From assembly GCA_964606165.1 (NCBI GenBank), contig CAZSFQ010000001.1, forward strand, positions 1 to 64,000: a stretch of DNA of 64,000 bases, in the 5' to 3' direction. Each line of letters opens with the position of its first letter. The first letter of the stretch is position 1. Shown here piece after piece: positions 31,420-39,600 of this stretch. The notes beneath the pieces were generated by a model. The model saw only the letters and a program-made list of their open reading frames with translations. It made no database searches and was not told where the DNA came from. The DNA comes from UBA4923 sp964606165 (GTDB lineage Bacteria; Bacillota; Clostridia; Saccharofermentanales; DTU023). A program made the position numbers and the translations under genes.

Positions 31420-32556
31420 TCAATCATAAATTTTCTTTACGCCATCTAAAGGCAGCCATGAAGCAATACCGTCTGGCCAGCCGAGCAGGACTTTGTCCTT
31501 TTCAATCTGTGAGACGGTGTGCGTTCGCTCTTTAACCCAGCCGGGAATTGTCTCTCCGGTTGCATAGCGTGAAGCCGTGATTTTTACTTTGTCACCAACC
31601 TTCAGATAAGCTGATATAGGAAGCTTCAACTTCTGTCCAGCATAGATGACATTCGAGGTCAGGCCATTTAAGAGCTTAATTTCCGGATAGCGGCTTCCGT
31701 CTCCAAGATAGGTTTTAGCAATCTTCCAGAGACTGTCACCGCTCTTGACGATATGGATCTGTCCGGTTTCGGAAGGTGGTACGGATTCATCTTTTGGATA
31801 AATCTTCGTGCCATTTTCGGCAAAAACGAAGTAGCCTTTGTTCTCGTCCGCTTTTTTCTTGGCATTGGCGAGCACTTTATACGCGCCAAGCTGACTTTTC
31901 TTATCTGCCCAGGACTTTCGCACCCGGTAATAGCCTTCCGTGAGCTTTGCCGGATAGCTCTCGCTGGGAGCAGGCTTTTCCTCGCTTCCCGCTGTGCCCA
32001 TCAAGGCTTTCACGTCACGCCGGAAATCGTCCATGCTCTTTCCAAAGCGTGAGAACCAGTGCCTCGGGTCGCCGTGATTGGAAGCAAGCCCGCGCTGATG
32101 TCCCTCATAGTGGCCGATGATCACGCCGTCCTTCATGGGATCGAGTTTGTACAGTTTACAGAGATAAGCGCAAAGCTCCGCCGCTTCTTTCCAGACCGCC
32201 TTCAGGTAGCTTTCGTCATTCAGACCATCCTCACAAATTTCAAAGCTGGTGTGGGTGTTGTTGGCCGCTCCCCCAGCATGCCAACCTCGATGATCCCAAG
32301 GAAGCGTCTGATAGGTGGCAATAGTTCCGTCCTCGAGCTTCCCGATGAACCCATGCACACAGACCTGCCTGTCCATCGGCTGATTCCAGTGGTTATTGTA
32401 TTGATTCTTTCCGAGCTTTCCGTCATCGGGGCCGACGTAGCGTTTCAGAAATGGGTTGTTTGCACCCGTCGAGTGCACCATGATGCCCTGCACTTTAATC
32501 TTTCGTCCCGCCTTGTAGCAGGCGTTTTCCGTGAAAATCAGTTTATTCAGATTCAT
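31420..32556 (-). CDS. Endolysin: N-acetylmuramoyl-L-alanine amidase with LysM
   Basis: 378 residues. Residues 20-165 are an amidase_2 (PGRP-type) domain: zinc ligand His in GIMVHSTGANN, then WDHRGWHAGG, HTSFEICED and GHYEGHQRGLASNHGDPRHW. A linker-like repeat (LTEGYYRVRKSWADKKSQLG) follows, then a LysM at about 265-310 (IHIVKSGDSLWKIAKTYLGD) and an SH3b-like end. Cuts the peptide from glycan during lysis. ATG 32556 (AGGAGG before it) overlaps the holin stop by 14 bases. Confidence 0.93.
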   Translation of the reverse strand: MNLNKLIFTENACYKAGRKIKVQGIMVHSTGANNPFLKRYVGPDDGKLGKNQYNNHWNQPMDRQVCVHGFIGKLEDGTIATYQTLPWDHRGWHAGGAANNTHTSFEICEDGLNDESYLKAVWKEAAELCAYLCKLYKLDPMKDGVIIGHYEGHQRGLASNHGDPRHWFSRFGKSMDDFRRDVKALMGTAGSEEKPAPSESYPAKLTEGYYRVRKSWADKKSQLGAYKVLANAKKKADENKGYFVFAENGTKIYPKDESVPPSETGQIHIVKSGDSLWKIAKTYLGDGSRYPEIKLLNGLTSNVIYAGQKLKLPISAYLKVGDKVKITASRYATGETIPGWVKERTHTVSQIEKDKVLLGWPDGIASWLPLDGVKKIYD

Positions 32557-32956
32557 CTTCGTCCTCCTCATTAATTGCTTCCAGCATGTTTCTCAGAGCC
32601 TTCGGAATCGGCAGCCCCAAATGAGCTGCATTTTCCAGAATAGAAATGCCCTCGTTTGAGAGATAGAAAAAGATGACGGCGGTTCTAATGGCACTGCCAT
32701 TCTTCAAGACAGCGGTATCAAGAATGTTTCCAATACCGACCAGTGTGAGGATCAAGACCTTTCTTGCGATTCCCTTAAAGCCGACTTTGCTTGAAAGTTG
32801 TTTGTCCTCGATGGCGCAAAGCACGCCTGTGATGTAGTCCGTTATGACAAAGGCAATCAGGGCAAAAAGAAAGCCGTCCAGCCCTCCGATAAACCAGCCG
32901 ACAGCCCCGCCTACAGCAGCAAATGCTGCCTGAACGGTATTCCAGATGTGTTTCAT
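32543..32956 (-). CDS. Phage holin (phage_holin_4/TcdE family)
   Basis: 137 residues from ATG 32956 (AAGGAGG upstream). Toxin-secretion/lysis holin family pattern: GGAVGWFIGGLDGFLFALIA, FVITDYITGVLCAIEDKQLS and GFKGIARKVLILTLVG. Three membrane spans and an acidic tail. Forms the membrane lesion that lets the amidase out. Coupled to the amidase gene. Confidence 0.92.
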   Translation of the reverse strand: MKHIWNTVQAAFAAVGGAVGWFIGGLDGFLFALIAFVITDYITGVLCAIEDKQLSSKVGFKGIARKVLILTLVGIGNILDTAVLKNGSAIRTAVIFFYLSNEGISILENAAHLGLPIPKALRNMLEAINEEDEDESE

Positions 32957-33031
32957 GTTGAAGTCCTCCTTCCAAATAAAAAATGCCTGCACATGGGCAG
33001 ACACTTTTTTCCGTGATAAATATTTATATGT

Positions 33032-35491
33032 TTAGTTTTGCTTCGGCAGCCAATCCCAGAGCCTTAAATCTTCCTGGCCAAGCGACCACATACAGACTCC
33101 TCGAAGCTTCCATCGATAGGCTGCTTCGTTCATCCAATAGATGATGCTGTCCACATCCTGGTAGTAGAGGATGGAAAAACCATCCGAGTCGCCAAGGAAC
33201 AGCCGTGATATCCAGACGTTGATATCTCTCGGGATAATCTTTACCGGATAGTCGTGTCCGCAGATGAGATTCAAAAGGCCGGAGTGAAAGAACTCATAAT
33301 CCAGAGATATCTCCTCCGTCCTGGTCTCGTGCTCCTCAATGTCGGAATTGACTGTAAAGACCTGAAACTCCTCGTCCCAGGTGACACCCGTCCTATCGAT
33401 GCGCCCAAAGCTCGCAACGCTTCCGTCCGGCATTGCCACGTCAAAGCGTTCATAGGGCTCGTAGGTGTAGGCATCACCGACCCGTAGAAGCTGGCAGTGG
33501 ACGTAACTGTCCGAGCGGATTCCTGTAAAGCCGCCTGTGTCATTAACCGTTGCTGTAAAGCGAAGCGTTCTGGACGAACCGGAATAGACCCGGACCTTAT
33601 TGCCACGCTTGCGCAGCTCAATCGTGTAGACATAAGGAGAAGCCCTGATCTCACTTTCCGGTGTCTTTTCAAAAGAGGTCGCAAAGGAGCCTTTCAGGAC
33701 AGAGCCTTCATAGAGTTCCACAGCCTGTGCTTCATAGTTAAAGCAGCAGAAGAGATTGCCAAGAAAGATGCCGGCCCTGCCTGTAAAGCCTTCAGGGAAA
33801 ATCATCTGCGCCCGAAGGTGAAGGTCGGTGAAAGACCCGTATTTCAAAGCAAGCCGTCCGTAGCCTTCCAGCTGCGAATAAGGCCGATAGTTTTCCTCTT
33901 CGTCCTGCCAGACAGACCACTCGCCATCAAGGGCTGTCCAGTAGGAATCAGGCAACGGCGGGTCATCTCTGAAATCCTCATACCAAATAAGAACCGAGTC
34001 AGCCTTTCGCCTGAGCATCTCGAAGGTCAACTTAAAGCCTTCTCTTGGACCTACCATCACACCGTTGATGTCTTTAAATTTCCTCGGTGAGAGCAGGTAG
34101 TCCGCTTCGCCGCAGACCGTACTTTCCGTAAAGCTGCGGCAGACCTTAAAGCCATAGACTTGAACGCCCGGTGCTGATACGGATACCGTCAAGGTGTGCG
34201 AGCCAGCCGCAAGCGATGCGCCGCTCCATGCCTTTTTCCAAAAGGTCGTCCGCCAATAAGGCCACCAGAGTCGTTTTTCCTCATAAAGCTTACTTGCGCC
34301 GTCGAGCGAAAGATAAAGACTATTTTTATTCCAAAATGGAAATCCGATATTCACAGCGATGTCATAGATGCCCGATTCTTCCACCGTAAAGTTATAAGCA
34401 GCGCTTCCGCCGTCACCCAGCGTCAACATTTTTTCAGAGACGGAAACCACGCCTGAATAGCTGTCCGGCATGGCATTTCGCTCCACGATGATGCCGTCAA
34501 ATTCTTTCTTTTGTGTCTTACCGTAGGACGTAAGGTAGCGCCTTCTTTTGTAAACTTCGCTCATCAAAGGATAGGCATATCTTTCAGCATCTTGGCCTTC
34601 CATGTAGTCGTAGACATGCGGCAGTGCCCAGGGGACTTTGTTGTAGTCATCCCAGTAGGCAGCGATGGGGATCTGCGGTGATGGAGGGTCGGTATCCTTA
34701 AACTGATAAAAACCCGTCATCCAGTTTTTCGCGCCGTAGTAGGTATGGGAAACACCCCGATAGTAATCGCCTAAGTTTTCCGGCGTGTCATAAATCTGCC
34801 AGTTCCAGCCATAGGCGGGAATGCCAAGATAAATTTTACCGGACGGCATCACGGCGGAAGCGTACTCGTAGATGCCCTCCAGCCAGTCACGGGGAGACAC
34901 GGGTCCCGGAGCAGAACCTGCCCAGGCCATGCCATAGCTCATGATGGATGCCGTATCGCAATAGAGAGCGAGATCAGCATAAACGCACCAGTTCTCGCCG
35001 CCGACCGAGCCGTTCACCGAGGTCATGCCGGGAAGGCAAATATTGACCCGTTTGGCAGCATTGTAGCTTTTCACCGTCCGGTAGATGTTTTGAAACATGG
35101 CCGTTGACCTCTGCGCTGTGGAATAATCACCTCCGCCTTCGAGGTCAATATCCACACCGTCACACCAGGGATATTTATCCATGATGCGGATAAGCTCAGA
35201 TAAAAACATATCCTGCGCACCGTTTGTGTTTTCACGGATGGCACGGAAGATAGAGTTATAACCATCGTTAGCAACGGTTAAAAGCCAGCGGATATGCGGC
35301 CATTTATTGACATAGGTCATCATGTCGGAGATGGCGACACCCGTCTCATAGATTTCGCCTGTGGCTCTGACCTTAAAAGAAAAAAGACCGATCTGACTGA
35401 TGCGGTCTCCGTACTTTTGCAGGGCTTCCCACATGCGGGCATTGCCCATGAAGGTCCATACCATGACCTCACGGCCCTTTAAGATATCCAT
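33032..35491 (-). CDS. Tail-associated glycoside hydrolase family 18 protein
   Basis: 819 residues. Residues 8-320 are a GH18 TIM barrel with the catalytic DxxDxDxE motif as DGVDIDLE near residue 115, then SIMSYGMAW and IYLGIPAYGWNW. Strand eight seems to be the last 60 residues (GVCMWSLGQEDLRLWDWLP), so about 470 residues of beta-rich, carbohydrate-module-like sequence appear inserted in the barrel. Probably degrades cell-wall or surface glycan at the tail tip. Its start overlaps the upstream stop (TGATG). Confidence 0.88.
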   Translation of the reverse strand: MDILKGREVMVWTFMGNARMWEALQKYGDRISQIGLFSFKVRATGEIYETGVAISDMMTYVNKWPHIRWLLTVANDGYNSIFRAIRENTNGAQDMFLSELIRIMDKYPWCDGVDIDLEGGGDYSTAQRSTAMFQNIYRTVKSYNAAKRVNICLPGMTSVNGSVGGENWCVYADLALYCDTASIMSYGMAWAGSAPGPVSPRDWLEGIYEYASAVMPSGKIYLGIPAYGWNWQIYDTPENLGDYYRGVSHTYYGAKNWMTGFYQFKDTDPPSPQIPIAAYWDDYNKVPWALPHVYDYMEGQDAERYAYPLMSEVYKRRRYLTSYGKTQKKEFDGIIVERNAMPDSYSGVVSVSEKMLTLGDGGSAAYNFTVEESGIYDIAVNIGFPFWNKNSLYLSLDGASKLYEEKRLWWPYWRTTFWKKAWSGASLAAGSHTLTVSVSAPGVQVYGFKVCRSFTESTVCGEADYLLSPRKFKDINGVMVGPREGFKLTFEMLRRKADSVLIWYEDFRDDPPLPDSYWTALDGEWSVWQDEEENYRPYSQLEGYGRLALKYGSFTDLHLRAQMIFPEGFTGRAGIFLGNLFCCFNYEAQAVELYEGSVLKGSFATSFEKTPESEIRASPYVYTIELRKRGNKVRVYSGSSRTLRFTATVNDTGGFTGIRSDSYVHCQLLRVGDAYTYEPYERFDVAMPDGSVASFGRIDRTGVTWDEEFQVFTVNSDIEEHETRTEEISLDYEFFHSGLLNLICGHDYPVKIIPRDINVWISRLFLGDSDGFSILYYQDVDSIIYWMNEAAYRWKLRGVCMWSLGQEDLRLWDWLPKQN

Positions 35492-36066
35492 CAAAAATCA
35501 CCTCCGTCCTCCATTTCCTGCAGAGTAAAAAGAAGTCTTGCCGACTTTTTCTCGCCCACGTCCACGATGTGCTTGGAATCCCAGACGGCGCTGTACGGAT
35601 AAAAGCCTTCCTTCGTAAAGGGCTGACCGTTCTTTGTCGACGTCCGCTTCAAAGCATCCACTTCCAGCTCGTCTCCTGCCAAAAGTGCTCCTGGAAAATG
35701 TGCCCACTGTCCGCCCACGCCTTGAGCTAAAGTCACGCTTCCTTCTGCGAGGTCGGTCTTCGGATAGAGCTTGATATCAAGTCCCGCCGAGGTCTTGCCA
35801 AGGTTAAAAAGAATCAGCGTTTCTCTCCCTCGGACGATAGCGTTATACCAGACCGGCTCACGCACGGCACCGTCCACGCTGTGTTTTTTCAATAAAGTCT
35901 CCGTATGTGGCAGAAAGCCTGTCAGTCGGTCGCCTTCCTGGAGCATCAAGTCCGTTAGCCAGACGATGCCTGACATATCTTTTAAGATCGGCTTTATCGT
36001 GACCGAAACCACTCGGGACTCGCTTTTTTTATTGACGGTTTCAGAAAGCCTGTAAAATTTCTGCAT
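35491..36066 (-). CDS. Tail protein with small repeated beta domain
   Basis: 191 residues. N-terminal 65 residues (SVTIKPILKDMSGIVWLTDL then MLQEGDRLTGF) align with the whole of the next small protein at 36075. The rest is beta-rich (ETLILFNLGKTSAGLDIKL). Between Tal and GH18 proteins, so a tip or receptor-binding component; no named family. Confidence 0.78.
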   Translation of the reverse strand: MQKFYRLSETVNKKSESRVVSVTIKPILKDMSGIVWLTDLMLQEGDRLTGFLPHTETLLKKHSVDGAVREPVWYNAIVRGRETLILFNLGKTSAGLDIKLYPKTDLAEGSVTLAQGVGGQWAHFPGALLAGDELEVDALKRTSTKNGQPFTKEGFYPYSAVWDSKHIVDVGEKKSARLLFTLQEMEDGGDF

Positions 36067-36074
36067 ACGATCAC

Positions 36075-36272
36075 CTAACCGTCAAGCGAAAAGCGGATCT
36101 CGGACGGGTGCCCGACCCAGCCCGTAGCGACCGAGCCGCCCTGAAGCAGGAGGTCCGTCACGAGGATTTTCCCCGTGCAGTCAGAGATAAAGACCCGCAC
36201 CGTGATGGATTTTAGTTTTGAGCGGTAGCCCTTCGGCTGAATGGTATCTTTTGCCGTTCTGAAATAAGCCAT
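36075..36272 (-). CDS. Small tail-tip protein, single copy of the same domain
   Basis: 65 residues: KSITVRVFISDCTGKILVTD then LLLQGGSVATGW. Matches the N-terminal part of the 191-residue neighbour, suggesting duplication of one structural module. No functional family known; 8 bases separate it from the next gene. Confidence 0.72.
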   Translation of the reverse strand: MAYFRTAKDTIQPKGYRSKLKSITVRVFISDCTGKILVTDLLLQGGSVATGWVGHPSEIRFSLDG

Positions 36273-36283
36273 AAGCCGCCTCC

Positions 36284-38809
36284 TTAGTACAGGTCAATAA
36301 AGCGCGTTTCCGTGCTGCCATCCTCGTACTCGATGACCACCTCCACGCCGACCTGAGAAACATCTGATAGTTTTTCCAAATTTTCCGAAGCGATGGCAAG
36401 AGAGAGCGTGTAGCTCTTTCTGTTGGAAGGATAGACAGTCTGTGCCATCCACTTCGTAAGTCCCGGCGTGCCCTCCGCCTTAAAGGCCGCTGTGCCGGAA
36501 CCGCCCGTTTCTGCGACCGCTTCAAAGCCGGAGTTCGTCCAGTTTGCCATGTCGTCGTCGGCGCGGGAGTTTTTCAGATGATTGAAGGGCACCATATCGG
36601 AGATGTTGCCACCTGAGAAAGCACCTGCGCCCTGTAGCGAATCTGCCACGGTTTCAAGCCGGCTCACAGATGAACCGAGGTTCTTTAAGGTGGTGGATAA
36701 TTCCAGCACCGTGTTCCAAGGCTCCTGCAAGTTGTACTCCCGACGGACTATCCTTGTTGTGACGCTGAGTCCCAGTTCCTTATCCTCCACCCGCACATAA
36801 TCGCCAAGCGACCAGGCTTCGTGTTCAAAGCCTGTGAGGACGGATAAGTCCATCGCATTTAAGACATAGGAGACCTTCGGCTTGGCATACTGCGCCAGCC
36901 GCATGGCGGTATACTCCTTCATCTGATAGGGGTTCGTAAAGGAGGACAGGTCGAGTGAAGAAATGCGGATGTCATTTGTAAAGGTGAAGTCTTCCAGATA
37001 GGGCTTGCCGCCGTTGATATCGGCAAAGGTCAGTCCGTCCTGCCCTGTGGCATAGAGCCTTGTCACCAGGCTTCTCGTATCGACGACCCGCTTGATGCTT
37101 TTCATATTCTTCTTGTAGGCAAAAAGTGCTCCGGAGTCTTTGCCGCTCACCGTGAAGAGGTGCACCAGCCGATTCGGGCAGTCAAAGACAAGGTCTCCGC
37201 CGTGAAGATCTGCCACCGTCCTCAGCACCGAGAGCGCATTCTTTTCCGTAGAAATCCAGGTGCGTTTTGTCCTGACACCCACCGTGCCGACACTCCACTC
37301 CGTGCCTTCCAGGGCAAAAGCCATCGCCGCTTCCGGTGTCTCTGCGTCAAAGCTTTTCTCAGGCTTTCTGATGCTGACATTTAAGTCATAAAACTCGGCT
37401 TCCGCATAGACTTCCGTCACCGTGCCGCCCTGCATATCTTTAATGTCGCTCACCGTACGGATTTTATAGATATCATCCACGATCTGGATCTTCTTTTCAT
37501 TCTCCAAAAAGCGGCGCTTGGCATCCCGGAATGGGAGCTTGAAAGAGAGCGTATCTTCGCCGTTGACCTCGCCTGTGACGATGATCTCGTAGGCATTTTC
37601 CAGCACCGCTTCCCAGGCGCCGTCTCTGTCCAGGAGCACCGGCCTGGCATAGCCAATTCGCTCATAGGGGGCTTTCGGTATGTCATAGATGCGGATATCC
37701 ACGAGCTTCGGTGTCTTTTTCGGATCACTGGTCGTAAGGGTCAGACGAAAGCGGATATAAGAGCTGCTTCCCATAGGAAGAGAGCCGTCTGGCGGGAGTG
37801 TTTCCCAAGCGCTCCAGCTAAGACGGTCTTCACTTGTTGCTATCTCTACCTTCGAAATATCAGTCACTCCCGCTTCGTATTCTTTCGTGATAGAAACTCT
37901 CCCATTGCCAGAAAGGCTTAAGGGCAGGGCTCTTGTGATCAGCTCGCCGTTTGTAGGAAAATTCCCGTCGACTGCTCTTAGGATGACCTTGTCGGGTTCG
38001 GCCGTGGCATCGACCGTGGACGTGTGAATCCCGCCGTTTGCCGAGAGAGAAGAGAGAAAAAAGTCTTCGACATCCGCTATCGCAAGGCTTGAGTTGGTAT
38101 CCAAAAACCAGTCATCAAAGCCGCCCGCATACCAGTAGCTTCCAGCGTGCATTCCCATAATGATATCCGCCACGGAGCTGCGGTTTAGCTCGTCTGTAAA
38201 AGAGTAGACGGGCGAGATCCAGTTTTTGCCATCTGAGCGGTCACCCAGAAAATACTGCGCTGTCTTGTCGTTTGCCCTAATCAGGCAGCAGATAAAGTAG
38301 GTGCCGCCGTTTTGCATGGCAAAGGACGGTGACGTTGTCCTGTCCAAAATGAGCGATCCCGCTTCGTTATAGAGCATGATGCGGGGACGTCCCTGGAAAA
38401 GCGACAGATAGAAGATCGGCTGACCCGGACCGTACCGGGTATTAAAGAGCGGACAGTAGGTGTTGCCGACGGAGTAAATGGTCGGCATCATCCAGCCGCC
38501 GACAGCGATGGTATCGCCTAAGTCCCGAAAGAACGTGCCGTCATTGGCGGCTTTCAGGTAGGTTTTTTCATTAGCGGGATCGTTAAGGTTGATCTTAATT
38601 GAGCCACCAAGACCACCGGAAACAAGGCCTGCCGTCACGCCGGTGCGGTTTACAACTTCAAGCTTTCTGTTTTGTCCGGAGCTGTCCGTCAAAAGACCAT
38701 TTTCATCCCAGGCGTCATCGTTAAAACGCCAGAGCCCGGACATGGCATGCTCTTTCGGAAACTCACCAGTAAAGTCTTCCTGTCTGTTAAGGATTGTTTT
38801 AAGTGCCAT
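36284..38809 (-). CDS. Tail spike/endopeptidase (Tal-like) with LamG-like N-terminus
   Basis: 841 residues. Residues 20-260 look like a LamG/concanavalin-type domain (GLWRFNDDAWDENGLLTDSS, GGWMMPTIYSV, YFLGDRSDG). Residues 395-725 carry the prophage tail endopeptidase (Tal/gp18-like hub) pattern (EVNGEDTLSFKLPFRDAKRR, GTEWSVGTVG, YVLNAMDLSVL, GDYVRVEDKELGL). The last 120 residues are another beta domain. Forms the tail tip hub and probably binds surface polysaccharide. Follows Dit by two bases. Confidence 0.87.
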   Translation of the reverse strand: MALKTILNRQEDFTGEFPKEHAMSGLWRFNDDAWDENGLLTDSSGQNRKLEVVNRTGVTAGLVSGGLGGSIKINLNDPANEKTYLKAANDGTFFRDLGDTIAVGGWMMPTIYSVGNTYCPLFNTRYGPGQPIFYLSLFQGRPRIMLYNEAGSLILDRTTSPSFAMQNGGTYFICCLIRANDKTAQYFLGDRSDGKNWISPVYSFTDELNRSSVADIIMGMHAGSYWYAGGFDDWFLDTNSSLAIADVEDFFLSSLSANGGIHTSTVDATAEPDKVILRAVDGNFPTNGELITRALPLSLSGNGRVSITKEYEAGVTDISKVEIATSEDRLSWSAWETLPPDGSLPMGSSSYIRFRLTLTTSDPKKTPKLVDIRIYDIPKAPYERIGYARPVLLDRDGAWEAVLENAYEIIVTGEVNGEDTLSFKLPFRDAKRRFLENEKKIQIVDDIYKIRTVSDIKDMQGGTVTEVYAEAEFYDLNVSIRKPEKSFDAETPEAAMAFALEGTEWSVGTVGVRTKRTWISTEKNALSVLRTVADLHGGDLVFDCPNRLVHLFTVSGKDSGALFAYKKNMKSIKRVVDTRSLVTRLYATGQDGLTFADINGGKPYLEDFTFTNDIRISSLDLSSFTNPYQMKEYTAMRLAQYAKPKVSYVLNAMDLSVLTGFEHEAWSLGDYVRVEDKELGLSVTTRIVRREYNLQEPWNTVLELSTTLKNLGSSVSRLETVADSLQGAGAFSGGNISDMVPFNHLKNSRADDDMANWTNSGFEAVAETGGSGTAAFKAEGTPGLTKWMAQTVYPSNRKSYTLSLAIASENLEKLSDVSQVGVEVVIEYEDGSTETRFIDLY

Positions 38810-38811
38810 CT

Positions 38812-39588
38812 CTACCTCCAGCGACTTTTTGCCTGTATCTTGAGTTCGGTAAATACGGCGTTGCTCGCTTCAATCACGATCTCATTGCCACCGACTCGAA
38901 GCTCAGGAAAGTTCAGCTCCTGTAAGAGCGGCAGTCCGTTTCTAAGAATCGTGCCGTTTTGAGCTTTGACATAAGCCGTCATATTCTCTGTATCAATAAA
39001 AAGTGTCTCACCGGGTGAAAGACTGGCATTCACCAGCTTCATCTCTGCGCCACTCACAGAGACAGAGATGTAGTTGTTAGGTGTTTTTGTCAGTTCTCCC
39101 TGTAAGGCATAGACCGGAGCGGACTCGATATTGCCAAGTAATCTCGTCACGGTATGTGTTCCTGTCTCTGTCAAAACAAAATTCTCATCTTCCACGGCAT
39201 AGGAAAAGGGATCGGGGCAAAAGAACTTCAGTTCAAAGCGTCCTGCTGCCCGGATGACCCGTTCGCAATCCACCTTGTCTTTCAGCCTTGCCATAAAATA
39301 GCGGTCGGGCACTTCGTCAAAGATGAGCTGCTTTAAGCCGTCCAAAGGCGAGAGCCAGAGGGCAATCTGATCGAGTTCAGCTACCAAATTTTCAAAACGA
39401 AGCTTCGGAAAGATGGAACAGGACACGCTGATTTCCCGGCTGTCGAGATCCGATCCGAAGTCCGCTGCTCCGTATTTTCCAGGAATGGATGTGCTGTAGT
39501 TTCGCAGTGCGCCCGATACCTGCCAGGAGAGAAGTCTCGCCTTGACGCCCATTTCCTGCGAGGATATGTCGTTATAGATAAATCCCAT
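38812..39588 (-). CDS. Distal tail protein (Dit, siphovirus tail family)
   Basis: 258 residues. N-terminal galectin-like half with SSQEMGVKARLLSWQVSGAL, the SREISVSCSIF strand, and IFDEVPDRYFMARL; C-terminal half with FCPDPFSYAVED, the usual Dit signature. Hexamer at the tail end linking tube to the Tal hub. 12 bases after the tape measure stop. Confidence 0.9.
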   Translation of the reverse strand: MGFIYNDISSQEMGVKARLLSWQVSGALRNYSTSIPGKYGAADFGSDLDSREISVSCSIFPKLRFENLVAELDQIALWLSPLDGLKQLIFDEVPDRYFMARLKDKVDCERVIRAAGRFELKFFCPDPFSYAVEDENFVLTETGTHTVTRLLGNIESAPVYALQGELTKTPNNYISVSVSGAEMKLVNASLSPGETLFIDTENMTAYVKAQNGTILRNGLPLLQELNFPELRVGGNEIVIEASNAVFTELKIQAKSRWR

Positions 39589-39600
39589 CCGTCTCCTCCT

